Positions 1 through 9,598 of a stretch of 64,000 nt of DNA are shown here, piece by piece. Under the pieces are notes generated by a model. That model saw nothing but the letters and a program-made list of their open reading frames with translations, searched no databases and was not told the DNA's origin. Every line of letters starts with the position of its first letter. The stretch's first letter is position 1. The DNA comes from an uncultured Clostridia bacterium (GTDB lineage: Bacteria; Bacillota; Clostridia; Oscillospirales; Ruminococcaceae), in the NCBI GenBank assembly GCA_947629905.1, contig CANRFM010000009.1:21907-85906 (forward strand), read 5' to 3'. A program made the translations under genes and the position numbers.

Positions 1-1
1 C

Positions 2-1249
2 AGAGGACTTGACGAGGTAACGGATATTCTGATCGAGGACGGTCGTATTGCCCGCATGGGCACACAGCTCAATGAGCCTATGGGCGAGCAGGACAGGACG
101 ATCGACGGGAGTGGACTGACAGCCATGCCGGGCTTGTTTGATATGCACGTGCATTTCCGTGACCCCGGACAGACGCATAAAGAGGATATTCTGACCGGAT
201 GCCGGGCAGCCTTGGCAGGCGGCGTGACGGGGGTACTGTGTATGCCGAATACCAAACCTCCTGTCGATTCCCCGGAAGTGCTGCGGTATATTCTGGAAAA
301 AGCCAAGAATACAGGCGTTTCCGTCTATCCGGCAGCCTGTATCACAAAGGGGATGCAGGGGGAAGCCCTGACAGATTTTGCCGGACTGAAAGCAAGCGGT
401 GCAGCCTGTCTTTCCGATGACGGCAGACCCGTGAAAAATGCCGAACTCATGCGCCGTGCGCTCGAAAAAGCCAAGGAACTGGAAATTCCGGTCGCATCCC
501 ACTGTGAGGATCTGGATATCATAGACGGCGGCATCATGCACAAGGGCAGCGTTTCGGCGGCATTGGGTGTCAGGGGCATGGACAGGGCTTCGGAGGACTA
601 CATCACTGCCCGTGAGATCGTGCTTGCCGCTTCGGTCGGCGGGCGGGTACATATCTGCCATGTAAGCACCAAGGGCAGCGTGGAGATCATCCGGGCAGCC
701 AAGGCTTTGGGTGTACAGGTGACCTGTGAGACCGCACCACATTACTTCATGCTCACCCATGAAAAATTGCGTTCCGGCAATGCCGATGACCGCATGAATC
801 CCCCTCTGCGGGAAGAGTCCGACCGTGCAGCCATAGAAGCTGCCGTGCTGGACGGGACGATCGACTGCATCGTGACCGACCACGCACCGCACACCCCGGC
901 GGAAAAGGCGAATTTCACCCTCGCCCCGAATGGTATCGTGGGGCTGGAGACTTCCCTGTCTGCCGCCCTGACAGCGTTATATCATACGGGCAAGGCAGAC
1001 CTGAAAAAGATCGTGGAGCTGATGAGCATCCGCCCACGGGAAATTTTAGGCATCGCCCCGGAACGGCTCTGCACCGGTGCTCCGGCTAACTTGATCTTAG
1101 TGGATACCGGGCAGAAATGGGTCGTGGATCCTGAAACATTCCGCAGCAAGTCCCGCAATACGGCATTCCGGGGTATGGAGCTGACCGGAAAAGTGCGGAT
1201 GACCATCACCGGCGGCAGAATACGCTATGAATACGGAAACGTCATGTGA
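2..1249 (+). CDS. pyrC: Dihydroorotase, 5' end outside window
   Basis: Cytosolic metalloenzyme that interconverts carbamoyl-aspartate and dihydroorotate, the third step of pyrimidine synthesis. The frame is open to the left edge, so a few N-terminal codons are missing; the first ATG in the window (56) is internal, because the residues before it (DILIEDGRIARMG) are the usual N-terminal strand of the family. Metal ligands are visible in DMHVHFRDPG, SHCED and ICHVSTKGS, and the catalytic aspartate in VTDHAPH. The DDGRP motif fits class I enzymes. About 415 residues are present, close to the normal 420-430. It is followed 27 bases later by pyrF, the next gene of the same operon. Identification is very secure. 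Confidence 0.97.
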   Translation, partial: RGLDEVTDILIEDGRIARMGTQLNEPMGEQDRTIDGSGLTAMPGLFDMHVHFRDPGQTHKEDILTGCRAALAGGVTGVLCMPNTKPPVDSPEVLRYILEKAKNTGVSVYPAACITKGMQGEALTDFAGLKASGAACLSDDGRPVKNAELMRRALEKAKELEIPVASHCEDLDIIDGGIMHKGSVSAALGVRGMDRASEDYITAREIVLAASVGGRVHICHVSTKGSVEIIRAAKALGVQVTCETAPHYFMLTHEKLRSGNADDRMNPPLREESDRAAIEAAVLDGTIDCIVTDHAPHTPAEKANFTLAPNGIVGLETSLSAALTALYHTGKADLKKIVELMSIRPREILGIAPERLCTGAPANLILVDTGQKWVVDPETFRSKSRNTAFRGMELTGKVRMTITGGRIRYEYGNVM

Positions 1250-1276
1250 CGATACATTACGAAAGGAGCAAACACC

Positions 1277-2197
1277 ATGAGTTTTGACAGACTGATCGAC
1301 AAGATCAAGGCGATGAAAAATCCCTCGGTAGTAGGGCTTGACCCGAAACTCGACTATGTCCCGGAATTTCTGCGGCGGGAATTTGAGCAGGAGGACGGGT
1401 GCAGTCTGCGGTCTGCCTCCCGTGCGATCTTTGCATTCAATAAGGCGATCATCGATGAGATCCACGACATCGTGCCTGCGATCAAACCGCAGGCAGCCTA
1501 CTACGAAATGTACGGCTACAACGGCATGAAAACCTTGGAAAAGACCATCCGCTATGCCCGCCTGAAAGGGATGTTTGTCATCACAGACGGCAAGCGCAAT
1601 GACATCGGGGCGACCATGCAGGCATATGCCGCTGCCCATTTGGGTACAGTAACGGTGGGCGAAAATGAACTCGAACCGTTCGGGGCAGATGCACTGACCG
1701 TCAACGGCTACCTTGGTTCGGACGGCATCCAGCCGCTGCTTGACGTGTGCAAAGCACGGGACAAGGGCATTTTTGTACTGGTCAAGACCTCCAATCCATC
1801 GAGCGGGGAATTGCAGGATCAGCTGATCGACGGTGTGCCGCTCTATGCAAGGATGGGCGATCTTTGCGAACAGTGGGGCGCAGATACGGTCGGGAACTAT
1901 GGCTATTCCGCAGTGGGTGCGGTCGTGGGTGCGACCTATCCTGCACAGCTTAAAGAATTGCGGGAACGGCTGCCGCATACGTTCTTCCTTGTGCCGGGGT
2001 ACGGCGCACAGGGCGGCGGCGCAGAGGGCGTTGCAGCGGCATTTGACAAAAATGGTCTGGGCGGCATCGTGAATTCTTCCAGAGCCGTGATGTGCGCCTA
2101 CCAGAAAGAGGGCTGCGACCCGAAGAATTTCGCCAAGGCAGCCCGCCGGGAAGTCATTCGTATGCGTGACGATATTACGGCACATATCAGCCTGTAA
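1277..2197 (+). CDS. pyrF: Orotidine 5'-phosphate decarboxylase, long (type 2) form
   Basis: Converts OMP to UMP, the last step of the de novo pathway, in the cytosol. The 306-residue length and N-terminus (VVGLDPKLDYVP) identify the longer type 2 subfamily. The catalytic Lys/Asp cluster is in TDGKRNDIGAT near residue 100, and the phosphate-binding region is near VPGYGAQGG. The start is set by AAGGAG at 1263-1268, eight bases before the ATG. It lies between pyrC and carA on the same strand with short gaps, consistent with a single pyr transcript. Nothing unusual is seen. Confidence 0.97.
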   Translation: MSFDRLIDKIKAMKNPSVVGLDPKLDYVPEFLRREFEQEDGCSLRSASRAIFAFNKAIIDEIHDIVPAIKPQAAYYEMYGYNGMKTLEKTIRYARLKGMFVITDGKRNDIGATMQAYAAAHLGTVTVGENELEPFGADALTVNGYLGSDGIQPLLDVCKARDKGIFVLVKTSNPSSGELQDQLIDGVPLYARMGDLCEQWGADTVGNYGYSAVGAVVGATYPAQLKELRERLPHTFFLVPGYGAQGGGAEGVAAAFDKNGLGGIVNSSRAVMCAYQKEGCDPKNFAKAARREVIRMRDDITAHISL

Positions 2198-2242
2198 GGC
2201 TTGACCCCGGCACTGCATTATTAAGAGGAAAGGATGTATGTT

Positions 2243-3352
2243 ATGGCACTTATCAAGGACGGCAGACCTGCGTATCTTGTCCTTGCGGACGGGCAGGTAT
2301 TTACCGGCAGGAGCTTCGGCGATGCCGGAACGGTCATCGGAGAGGTCGTGTTCACGACCGGCATGACGGGCTATCAGGAAACGCTCACCGACCCCAGCTA
2401 TTACGGGCAGATTGTGACCCAGACATTTCCCCTGATCGGAAATTACGGTGTGAATTCCGAGGACTTTGAATCCGCACAGTCCTATGTCAGCGGTTATATC
2501 GTGCGGGAGTGGTGCAATGCGCCCTCGAATTTCCGCTGTGAGGACACGATCGACAGCTTTCTGAAAGCACATCATATCATCGGTCTGTACAATATCGACA
2601 CCCGCCGCCTGACACGCACCCTCCGGGAAGCCGGTGTCATGAACGGTGCCATCACCACAGAAAAGCCGGATGTGGAAGCGCTGCTCCCGCAGATACGGGC
2701 ATATGCCATCCGGGATGCCGTTGCCCATGTGACAGGCACGGAACAGCGTACCTATGCCCCGGCGGAAACGAAATACCGTGTGGTGCTTTTTGACTTCGGG
2801 TATAAGCGCTATATCCGGCAGTCCCTTGTCAACCGGGGCTGTGAAGTGCTTGTCGTGCCTGCCAATACCACAGCGGACGAGGTAAAGGCACTGCATCCGG
2901 ACGGTATCATGCTTTCCAACGGACCGGGCGACCCGTCTGAAAATACGGAGATCATTTCCAATTTGCAGGAAATTGCAAAGCTTGGCATCCCCATTTTCGG
3001 CATCTGCTTAGGGCATCAGCTCATGGCGCTGTCACAGGGCGCAAGGACGGAGAAGCTCAAGTACGGACACCGGGGAGCAAATCAGCCGGTCATCGACCTT
3101 GTCAGCGGCAAGACCTACGTCACCAGCCAGAACCACGGCTACGCCGTAGTCGGCGACAGCCTGCCGCCGGAGATCGGTGAGGTCTCACACATCAATGCCA
3201 ACGACCGCACCTGCGAGGGCGTGCGTTACAAGTCCTGCAATGCGTTTACGGTGCAGTTCCACCCGGAGGCGCACGGCGGACCGCTCGACACGGCGTATTT
3301 ATTTGATGCATTCACCGCCCGCATGGACGAGTTCAGGAAGGAGGCTGAATAA
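2243..3352 (+). CDS. carA: Carbamoyl-phosphate synthase, small (glutaminase) subunit
   Basis: Hydrolyses glutamine and channels ammonia to CarB for carbamoyl phosphate synthesis. The N-terminal CPSase small-chain domain covers about residues 5-150 and the class I glutamine amidotransferase domain about 175-360, with the nucleophile Cys in FGICLGHQ and the His/Glu pair in FHPEAHGGP. I place the start at ATG 2243, not at ATG 2234, because the GAGGAAAGG ribosome site (2225-2233) touches 2234 but is nine bases from 2243; the protein is then 369 residues. The stop is separated from the carB start by one base, so translation of the two subunits is probably coupled. Confidence 0.96.
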   Translation: MALIKDGRPAYLVLADGQVFTGRSFGDAGTVIGEVVFTTGMTGYQETLTDPSYYGQIVTQTFPLIGNYGVNSEDFESAQSYVSGYIVREWCNAPSNFRCEDTIDSFLKAHHIIGLYNIDTRRLTRTLREAGVMNGAITTEKPDVEALLPQIRAYAIRDAVAHVTGTEQRTYAPAETKYRVVLFDFGYKRYIRQSLVNRGCEVLVVPANTTADEVKALHPDGIMLSNGPGDPSENTEIISNLQEIAKLGIPIFGICLGHQLMALSQGARTEKLKYGHRGANQPVIDLVSGKTYVTSQNHGYAVVGDSLPPEIGEVSHINANDRTCEGVRYKSCNAFTVQFHPEAHGGPLDTAYLFDAFTARMDEFRKEAE

Positions 3353-3353
3353 G

Positions 3354-6300
3354 ATGGGACTGCGCAGCGATATCCGGAAAGTGCTTGTCATCGGTTCAGG
3401 ACCTATCATCATCGGACAGGCAGCGGAATTTGACTATGCCGGCGCACAGGCTTGCCGTGCCCTGAAGCAGGAGGGACTGGAGGTCGTACTCATCAACTCC
3501 AACCCGGCGACCATCATGACCGACAAGGCAATGGCGGATAAAATTTACATCGAACCGCTTACACTGGACGTGGTAAAGCGTGTGATCGAGATCGAAAAGC
3601 CCGACAGCGTGCTTTCTACCCTCGGTGGACAGACGGGGCTGACACTGTCCATGCAGCTTGCGGCGGAGGGCTTTTTGGAGAGCCACAATGTCAAACTCCT
3701 CGGTGCTGACCCGGAGACCATCCACAAGGCAGAGGACAGACAGGCATTCAAGGACACCATGGAAAAGATCGGCGAACCCTGCATCCCCTCCAAGGTCGTG
3801 GAAACGGTAGAGGGCGCTGTTGAGTTTGCCGGAGAGATCGGCTATCCGGTCATTGTCCGCCCGGCATTCACGCTCGGTGGTACGGGCGGCGGCATTGCCA
3901 ATAACGAGGAGGAACTGCGGGATATTTCCACCAACGGTCTGCGCCTTTCCCCCATTACGCAGGTACTGATCGAAAAGTGTATCAGCGGCTGGAAAGAGAT
4001 CGAATTTGAGGTCATCCGTGACCGCAAGGGCAATGTCATCACCGTCTGCTCCATGGAGAATTTCGACCCGGTCGGCGTGCATACGGGCGACAGTATCGTC
4101 ATTGCCCCGGCAGTCACGCTGTCCGACCGGGAATATCAGATGCTCCGGACGGCTTCCCTGAATATTATTTCCGAGCTGAAAGTCGAGGGCGGCTGCAACT
4201 GTCAGTTTGCCCTGCACCCGGAAAGCATGGAGTATGCCGTCATCGAGGTCAATCCGAGAGTGTCCCGCTCTTCTGCGCTTGCCTCCAAGGCGACAGGCTA
4301 TCCGATCGCCAAAGTCGCTACGAAAATTGCTATCGGGTATACGCTCGATGAGATCATCAATCAGGTAACAGGCAAGACCTACGCCTGCTTTGAGCCGGCA
4401 CTGGACTATGTGGTCATCAAATTCCCGAAGTGGGCATTTGACAAATTTGTCTATGCCAAACGTACCCTCGGCACACAGATGAAAGCGACCGGCGAAGTCA
4501 TGGCGATCGGCACAAGCTTTGAGCAGGCAATGATGAAAGCTGTCCGCTCTACGGAACTGGGCGTGGACTCCATGAATATGCCGAAATATGAAAAAATGCC
4601 CGTGGATGAGCTGCTCACCCGCCTGAAAAACGGCGTGGAGGACGAGCGTTCTTTTCAGGTATATGCCGCTTTGAAAAAGGGCGTTTCCGTGGCAGAGCTG
4701 CATGAGATCACGATGATCGACGAGTGGTTCTTAGAAAAGCTGCATAACCTTGTGGAGCTGGAAGAATGGCTTGCCGAGGGCGATCTGACGGAGGAAAAAT
4801 ATCGGACTGCCAAGCAGTACGGCTACCCGGACAAGACGATCGAACGCATTTCCGGCAAGAAATGCCCCCTGCACCAGAACGTTGTCTACAAAATGGTAGA
4901 CACCTGCGCCGGAGAATTCAAGGCGGAAACGCCCTACTTCTATTCGACCTATGACGAGGAAAACGAGGCGGAGCAGTTCATTGCACGCCGGAACAGCGGG
5001 AAGAAGAAAGTCATCGTGTTCGGTTCCGGGCCGATCCGCATTGGGCAGGGTATCGAGTTTGACTACTGCTCCGTGCATTGTGTCTGGACACTGAAAGAAC
5101 TGGGCTATGAGGCAGTGATCTGCAACAACAACCCCGAAACCGTTTCCACGGACTTTGACACGGGTGACAGACTGTATTTCGACCCGCTGACCCCGGAAGA
5201 TGTGGACAATATCATTGCCACCGAACAGCCCTACGGCGTTGTTGTGCAGTTCGGCGGACAGACAGCCATCAAGCTGACACGCCACCTTGCAGACAGCGGT
5301 GTGCGGATCTTAGGCACATCTGCGGACAATATCGATGCCGCTGAGGACAGGGAACGGTTTGACGAACTGCTCGAGCAGTGCGGCATTCCACGTCCGGAGG
5401 GCTTTACGGTCATGACCACAGCGGAAGCTGTCAAGGTTGCTGACAAATTGGGCTATCCGGTTCTGCTGCGTCCGTCCTATGTGCTGGGCGGGCAGAATAT
5501 GATCATCGCCCATTCCGAGCAGGATGTTGTGGAATACATGGACATCATCACTTCCCACATGATCGAAAACCCTGTGCTGATCGACAAGTACATGATGGGT
5601 ACAGAGGTCGAGGTCGATGCGATCTGTGACGGCAAGGATTTCCTGATCCCCGGCATTATGGAGCATATCGAGCGTGCGGGCGTGCATTCCGGTGACTCTA
5701 TTTCGATCTATCCGGCGCAGAATCTTTCCCAGAAAGTGCGTGATACCATCGTGGAGTATACCCGCCGTCTTTCGTTGGCTCTGGACGTGGTGGGACTGGT
5801 CAATATCCAGTATGTGGTCTACCGGGGGGAGGTCTATGTCATTGAGGTGAACCCCCGTTCTTCCCGTACTGTCCCCTATATCAGCAAGGTCACGGGCATT
5901 CCGATGGTAGACCTTGCCACAAAGGTCATGTTCGGGGCGACCCTGAAAGAACTCGGCTACGAAAGCGGACTGTATCCGGAGGGCAATTATGTAGCCGTCA
6001 AGGTCCCCGTGTTCAGCTTTGAGAAATTGCAGGATGTGGACACGATGCTCGGTCCGGAAATGAAATCGACCGGCGAATGCCTCGGTATCGGCAGGACATT
6101 CGAGGATGCACTGCTGAAAGGGCTTGTCGCTGCCGGTTATGACCTGAAACGGGAGGGCGGTGTGCTGATCTCCGTCCGGGATTCCGAAAAGCGGGAAATG
6201 ATCCGGATCGCCGATAAGTTCTCCCGTATGGGCTTTGAACTGTATGCGACCAGCGGAACGGCAAGCTACCTGAACAGGAACATGATCGCCACCAATACGG

Positions 6301-6548
6301 TGCGGAAGATCTCCGAGGGCAGCCCGAACACCCTTGACCTGCTCGAAAGCGGCAAGATCCACTACATGATCTCCACCTCAGCCAAGGGCAGGATGCCCGC
6401 AAGGGATTCCGTGCGGATGCGCCGGAAATCCGTAGAGCGTTCCATCTGCTCCCTGACCGCCGTGGACACGGCAAATGCACTTGCCAATGTGCTGCGCTCC
6501 GGGCGGTCTATGGACGATGTGGAACTGGTGGATATTACAAAAATTTAG
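3354..6548 (+). CDS. carB: Carbamoyl-phosphate synthase, large subunit
   Basis: Synthesises carbamoyl phosphate from bicarbonate, ammonia and two ATP. The 1064 residues match the normal CarB length and show the internal duplication: both halves start with GSGPI(I/R)IGQ (residues about 14 and 560) and carry ATP-grasp domains ending in IEVNPR(V/S)SRS/T. A C-terminal MGS-like allosteric domain begins near residue 940. The frame is open upstream to 3177, but ATG 3354 is the correct start: it gives the canonical MGLRSDIRKVLVIGSGP, follows AGGAAGGAGG (3335-3344) and lies one base after carA. Allosteric control by UMP or ornithine is family knowledge, not shown here. Confidence 0.97.
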   Translation: MGLRSDIRKVLVIGSGPIIIGQAAEFDYAGAQACRALKQEGLEVVLINSNPATIMTDKAMADKIYIEPLTLDVVKRVIEIEKPDSVLSTLGGQTGLTLSMQLAAEGFLESHNVKLLGADPETIHKAEDRQAFKDTMEKIGEPCIPSKVVETVEGAVEFAGEIGYPVIVRPAFTLGGTGGGIANNEEELRDISTNGLRLSPITQVLIEKCISGWKEIEFEVIRDRKGNVITVCSMENFDPVGVHTGDSIVIAPAVTLSDREYQMLRTASLNIISELKVEGGCNCQFALHPESMEYAVIEVNPRVSRSSALASKATGYPIAKVATKIAIGYTLDEIINQVTGKTYACFEPALDYVVIKFPKWAFDKFVYAKRTLGTQMKATGEVMAIGTSFEQAMMKAVRSTELGVDSMNMPKYEKMPVDELLTRLKNGVEDERSFQVYAALKKGVSVAELHEITMIDEWFLEKLHNLVELEEWLAEGDLTEEKYRTAKQYGYPDKTIERISGKKCPLHQNVVYKMVDTCAGEFKAETPYFYSTYDEENEAEQFIARRNSGKKKVIVFGSGPIRIGQGIEFDYCSVHCVWTLKELGYEAVICNNNPETVSTDFDTGDRLYFDPLTPEDVDNIIATEQPYGVVVQFGGQTAIKLTRHLADSGVRILGTSADNIDAAEDRERFDELLEQCGIPRPEGFTVMTTAEAVKVADKLGYPVLLRPSYVLGGQNMIIAHSEQDVVEYMDIITSHMIENPVLIDKYMMGTEVEVDAICDGKDFLIPGIMEHIERAGVHSGDSISIYPAQNLSQKVRDTIVEYTRRLSLALDVVGLVNIQYVVYRGEVYVIEVNPRSSRTVPYISKVTGIPMVDLATKVMFGATLKELGYESGLYPEGNYVAVKVPVFSFEKLQDVDTMLGPEMKSTGECLGIGRTFEDALLKGLVAAGYDLKREGGVLISVRDSEKREMIRIADKFSRMGFELYATSGTASYLNRNMIATNTVRKISEGSPNTLDLLESGKIHYMISTSAKGRMPARDSVRMRRKSVERSICSLTAVDTANALANVLRSGRSMDDVELVDITKI

Positions 6549-6557
6549 GAGTAGAAT

Positions 6558-7172
6558 ATGAAACGGATCGTATGTATATTACTGGCTGCATCCTGTATAC
6601 TGACGGGGTGCAGCAAAGAAGAAGAGCCGCAGCAGACAGTACAGGTGCAAAACGGCTATCCCACGGCGGAAGAAGCCTATCATGCCTATTTGGATGTCTG
6701 TCTGGCAGGGGACAAAGCAGCCATGAATGCGCTCTTTTCTGCTGACGAAAAGGCAGCTGCCCCCAAGATGACAGCGGAATCTCTTGACCTCAGTGAGGAG
6801 AAGTATGCCTCCTATACCGATCTGCTCGATGATGCTACTTTTCAGAGCTATCTCGATGAATATTTCGGGATTCTGAAGGACAGCAGGGAAAGATTCGGTG
6901 AAAAGGGCAGTACATGGACAATGCTGCCCGGTTCCGAACTGGAAACAGGGGAACAGGAGATCGAGGCGCTTTCAGAACAGACAGGGCTGGACGTACAGGG
7001 ACTGGTGCATTATAATTATTATTTCATGCAGGAGCAAAAAGAGGACGGTGCAGGTGTTGCCGGAAAGCTGGCAAGTGTCATTGAACTGAATGACAAGTGG
7101 TATCCGAGCTTTATTTTTGAGATACGACCGGAGACTGCCTTTACAGATGACGATCAGTCCACAGCCGAATGA
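6558..7172 (+). CDS. Small secreted lipoprotein of unknown function
   Basis: A 204-residue protein with a clear lipoprotein signal: basic start, hydrophobic core and lipobox LTGC at residues 15-18, so Cys18 should be lipidated and the protein tethered outside the membrane. The mature part is acidic and mostly helical in character (EEAYHAYLDVCLAGDKAAM; a second block ends in ELNDKWYPSFIFE), which resembles small NTF2-like or DUF4878-type lipoproteins, but I cannot assign a family. It begins nine bases after carB and ends 13 bases before pyrK, so it is embedded in the pyrimidine operon; whether it has any link to pyrimidine metabolism is not known. Confidence 0.85.
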   Translation: MKRIVCILLAASCILTGCSKEEEPQQTVQVQNGYPTAEEAYHAYLDVCLAGDKAAMNALFSADEKAAAPKMTAESLDLSEEKYASYTDLLDDATFQSYLDEYFGILKDSRERFGEKGSTWTMLPGSELETGEQEIEALSEQTGLDVQGLVHYNYYFMQEQKEDGAGVAGKLASVIELNDKWYPSFIFEIRPETAFTDDDQSTAE

Positions 7173-7185
7173 ACGGAGCAGTGAC

Positions 7186-7959
7186 ATGACAAATTACACA
7201 CAGGGAGCATATCCCATTTTAGAGAAACAGGCAATTGCACAGGATACGTACAGTTTTACGCTGTACTGTCCGGCAGTTGCAGAGCACGCCAAGCCGGGAC
7301 AATTCGTCCACATTCTCCCAAAAGGCTTCGGGCTGCGCAGACCGATCTCCATTGCCGGCATCGACCCGGAACAGGGTACGCTGCGGCTGGTGTTTGCGGT
7401 GCGTGGCAAGGGCACAGATGTGCTTGCCGGGCTGAATAAGGGCGATTTTATGGACATGATCGCACCGCTGGGACATGGTTTCACGCTGTACCCGGAGGCA
7501 TCCCATGCGGTACTTGTCGGCGGCGGTATCGGTGTGCCGCCCATGCTGCCGCTTGCGGCATATTACGGCGCAAAGGCAACGGCGATCTCCGGTTTCCGGA
7601 GTTTTGCACAGGTCATTTTACAGGCGGATCTGGAATCCTGCGGCGCAAGGACGATCTGCTGCACGGAAGACGGCACGGCTGGCGCAGTCAAGGGCTTTGT
7701 GACAGCCCCCCTTGAGGAATTGCTGACCGAGGGGGCAGACATCGTCTATGCCTGCGGTCCGGAACCCATGCTGAAAGCCGTTGCACAGGTGTGCAGACGA
7801 ATGGGCGCTGCCTGTGAGGTTTCCCTTGAAGAGCGTATGGCTTGCGGCATCGGGGCGTGTCTTGGCTGTGCGACCCGCATCCGGAAAGCAGACGGGGAAC
7901 AGTTCCTGCACGTCTGCAAGGACGGACCTGTATTCAAGGCAGAGGAGGTGATCTGGTAA
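7186..7959 (+). CDS. pyrK: Dihydroorotate dehydrogenase B, electron-transfer subunit
   Basis: Iron-sulfur flavoprotein that passes electrons from PyrD to NAD+. The 257 residues show the FAD-binding R-x-x-S signature in LRRPISIAG, an NAD-binding glycine motif in VLVGGGIGVPP, and a C-terminal [2Fe-2S] site with four cysteines (CGIGACLGC followed by HVC about 15 residues later). The start is ATG 7186; the frame is open further upstream but that part overlaps the lipoprotein gene and is not family-like. The stop overlaps the pyrD start in a TAATG junction, as expected for subunits of one heterotetramer. Confidence 0.95.
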   Translation: MTNYTQGAYPILEKQAIAQDTYSFTLYCPAVAEHAKPGQFVHILPKGFGLRRPISIAGIDPEQGTLRLVFAVRGKGTDVLAGLNKGDFMDMIAPLGHGFTLYPEASHAVLVGGGIGVPPMLPLAAYYGAKATAISGFRSFAQVILQADLESCGARTICCTEDGTAGAVKGFVTAPLEELLTEGADIVYACGPEPMLKAVAQVCRRMGAACEVSLEERMACGIGACLGCATRIRKADGEQFLHVCKDGPVFKAEEVIW

Positions 7960-8870
7960 TGGCTGATCTGTCGGTAAATATCTGCGGTGTGGCGTTTCAG
8001 AATCCCATCATTCCGGCTTCCGGAGTCTTTGGCTACGGAAAGGAATATGCGGCATTCTATCCGCTTTCCGAACTGGGCGGCATTGCGACAAAGGGCACGA
8101 CCGGAACGCCCCGCACGGGCAACCTTGCGCCGAGAATTGCGGAGACCCCTGCCGGTATGCTCAATTCCGTCGGGCTGCAAAATCCGGGCATCGATGCCTT
8201 TATTGAAAAGGAGCTGCCCCGGCTTCTGCGTGAAGATACGGTGATTCTGGCAAATATTGCCGGGTCAACGCCGGAGGAATGCGCAGAGGTTGCGGCAAAG
8301 CTCGAACAGACGGCAGTCCACATGATCGAGCTGAACATCTCCTGCCCGAACGTGAAACAGGGCGGTGCAGCTTTCGGGACATCCTGTGCCATGGCAGAAC
8401 AGGTGACAGCTGCCGTCCGCAAAGCGACTACAAAGCCCCTTGTGGTGAAACTTTCCCCGAATGTGACAAGCATTACCGATATTGCCAAAGCCGTGGAAGC
8501 TGCCGGGGCAGATGCGGTCTCCCTCATCAATACGCTGCTCGGTATGCGCATTGACATCCGTACGAAGCGCCCTGTTCTGCACAACAATGTAGGCGGGCTT
8601 TCCGGTCCGGCAATTTTTCCGGTCGCTGTCCGCATGGTGTGGCAGGTCGCCAACGCCGTGAAAATACCTGTGATCGGCATGGGCGGTGTCACGACCGGAG
8701 AGAATGCCATTGAGCTGATGATGGCAGGTGCATCTGCTGTGCAGGTAGGTATGGCTTGCTTTACCGATCCGTATGCCCCGGTGAGGATCATCCGGGAGAT
8801 GGAGGATTTCCTTGATAAAAACCACATCCCCGCTGTCCGTGACATCATTGGCACGGTGCAGCCTTGGTGA
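7959..8870 (+). CDS. pyrD: Dihydroorotate dehydrogenase B, catalytic subunit (class 1B)
   Basis: FMN enzyme that oxidises dihydroorotate to orotate, with electrons going to PyrK. The 303 residues form a TIM barrel with the class 1 catalytic cysteine in ELNISCPNV, the substrate-binding INTL segment, and a C-terminal FMN phosphate site in GMGGVTTGENA. The start overlaps the pyrK stop by one base and is preceded by GAGGAGGTG (7942-7950), which excludes the longer upstream frame. Presence of pyrK next to it supports class 1B (NAD-linked) over the fumarate-linked class 1A. This is the last pyrimidine gene in the window. Confidence 0.96.
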   Translation: MADLSVNICGVAFQNPIIPASGVFGYGKEYAAFYPLSELGGIATKGTTGTPRTGNLAPRIAETPAGMLNSVGLQNPGIDAFIEKELPRLLREDTVILANIAGSTPEECAEVAAKLEQTAVHMIELNISCPNVKQGGAAFGTSCAMAEQVTAAVRKATTKPLVVKLSPNVTSITDIAKAVEAAGADAVSLINTLLGMRIDIRTKRPVLHNNVGGLSGPAIFPVAVRMVWQVANAVKIPVIGMGGVTTGENAIELMMAGASAVQVGMACFTDPYAPVRIIREMEDFLDKNHIPAVRDIIGTVQPW

Positions 8871-8876
8871 CGGGAT

Positions 8877-9296
8877 ATGAGGATCATGGGTGTAGATTTC
8901 GGGGATGCCCGGACGGGACTTGCGGTCTGTGATAAAAGTGAATTGCTTGCCTCACCGCTGACGGTGGTGCAGGAGCAGGATTTTGAGCGCTGTGCAAAGG
9001 CAGTCGCTGAAAAGGCGCTTGCCGAAAAAGTGGAACTGCTCGTCATCGGCTATCCGAAGAACATGAACAACACCATCGGCGAACGTGCGGAGAAATGTCA
9101 GAAATTTGCGGAGCTGCTGCATGAACTGACGGGGCTTGACTATGTACTGTGGGACGAACGCTGTACGACAGTTGCAGCGCACCAGTACCTCAATGTCACC
9201 AATACAAGAGGCAAGAAGCGCAAGGCAGTCGTGGATGCCGTGGCGGCTGTGCTGATATTAGAGGGCTATCTGGGCTACCGGAAACATCAGAAATAG
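8877..9296 (+). CDS. yqgF: Putative pre-16S rRNA nuclease / Holliday junction resolvase-like, YqgF family
   Basis: A 139-residue RNase H-fold protein. The first acidic residue is in MGVDFGDARTG, the second in VIGYPKNMN...GERA, and the last in VLWDERCTT and VVDAVAAVLILEGYL; all are typical of YqgF/RuvX. The family processes the 5' end of 16S rRNA in E. coli, and a resolvase role has also been proposed. It starts six bases after pyrD, so it may share the end of that transcript. The start ATG 8877 is chosen over ATG 8886 because it lies closer behind pyrD, but the latter cannot be excluded. Confidence 0.93.
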   Translation: MRIMGVDFGDARTGLAVCDKSELLASPLTVVQEQDFERCAKAVAEKALAEKVELLVIGYPKNMNNTIGERAEKCQKFAELLHELTGLDYVLWDERCTTVAAHQYLNVTNTRGKKRKAVVDAVAAVLILEGYLGYRKHQK

Positions 9297-9335
9297 CAAA
9301 TGCCGCCCTTTGGCAAGGACGACACCTGCGTTCTG

Positions 9336-9509
9336 TCACTTCATCACGGAAGTAAAATCATCGAGCACATCACCGGCAGCCCGGAGCATTTTTCCGGCGT
9401 GCCGCTTGATACTGCGCTTTTTGCGGTCGGTGGAACGCACGAGCATGAATGCGGCAGTTCCTACGGTCGCACCGACGGAAATGCCCTTCCAGATCGCTTT
9501 CATATTCAT
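9336..9509 (-). CDS. Small membrane protein, YtxH-like, unknown function
   Basis: A 57-residue protein (MNMKAIWKGISVGATVG...) with one probable membrane segment of about 15-17 small/hydrophobic residues (ISVGATVGTAAFMLV) and then a basic cytoplasmic-type tail (RKKRSIKRHAGK). The start was chosen because AAGGGGGG lies seven bases upstream; the frame stays open further upstream without a ribosome site. A TATACT -10-like sequence lies upstream on the minus strand at 9544-9549. It faces away from the neighbouring trmL. The overall look recalls small YtxH-type stress proteins, but the match is by character only. Confidence 0.65.
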   Translation of the reverse strand: MNMKAIWKGISVGATVGTAAFMLVRSTDRKKRSIKRHAGKMLRAAGDVLDDFTSVMK

Positions 9510-9598
9510 TTCATTTCCCCCCTTTGCTTGATTTCTGGGAATAGTATAACCGGAGATCGGCAAAGCTTGCATAGCAGAATTTAGAAACGGAGAAACCT

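Noticed and set aside
1097..2896. 599-codon open frame on the minus strand opposite pyrF and carA
   Set aside because: Antisense shadow of three well-conserved genes; composition is His/Arg/Cys-rich and non-protein-like.
3396..4703. 435-codon open frame opposite carB
   Set aside because: Lies fully inside carB on the other strand, with no ribosome site or family resemblance.
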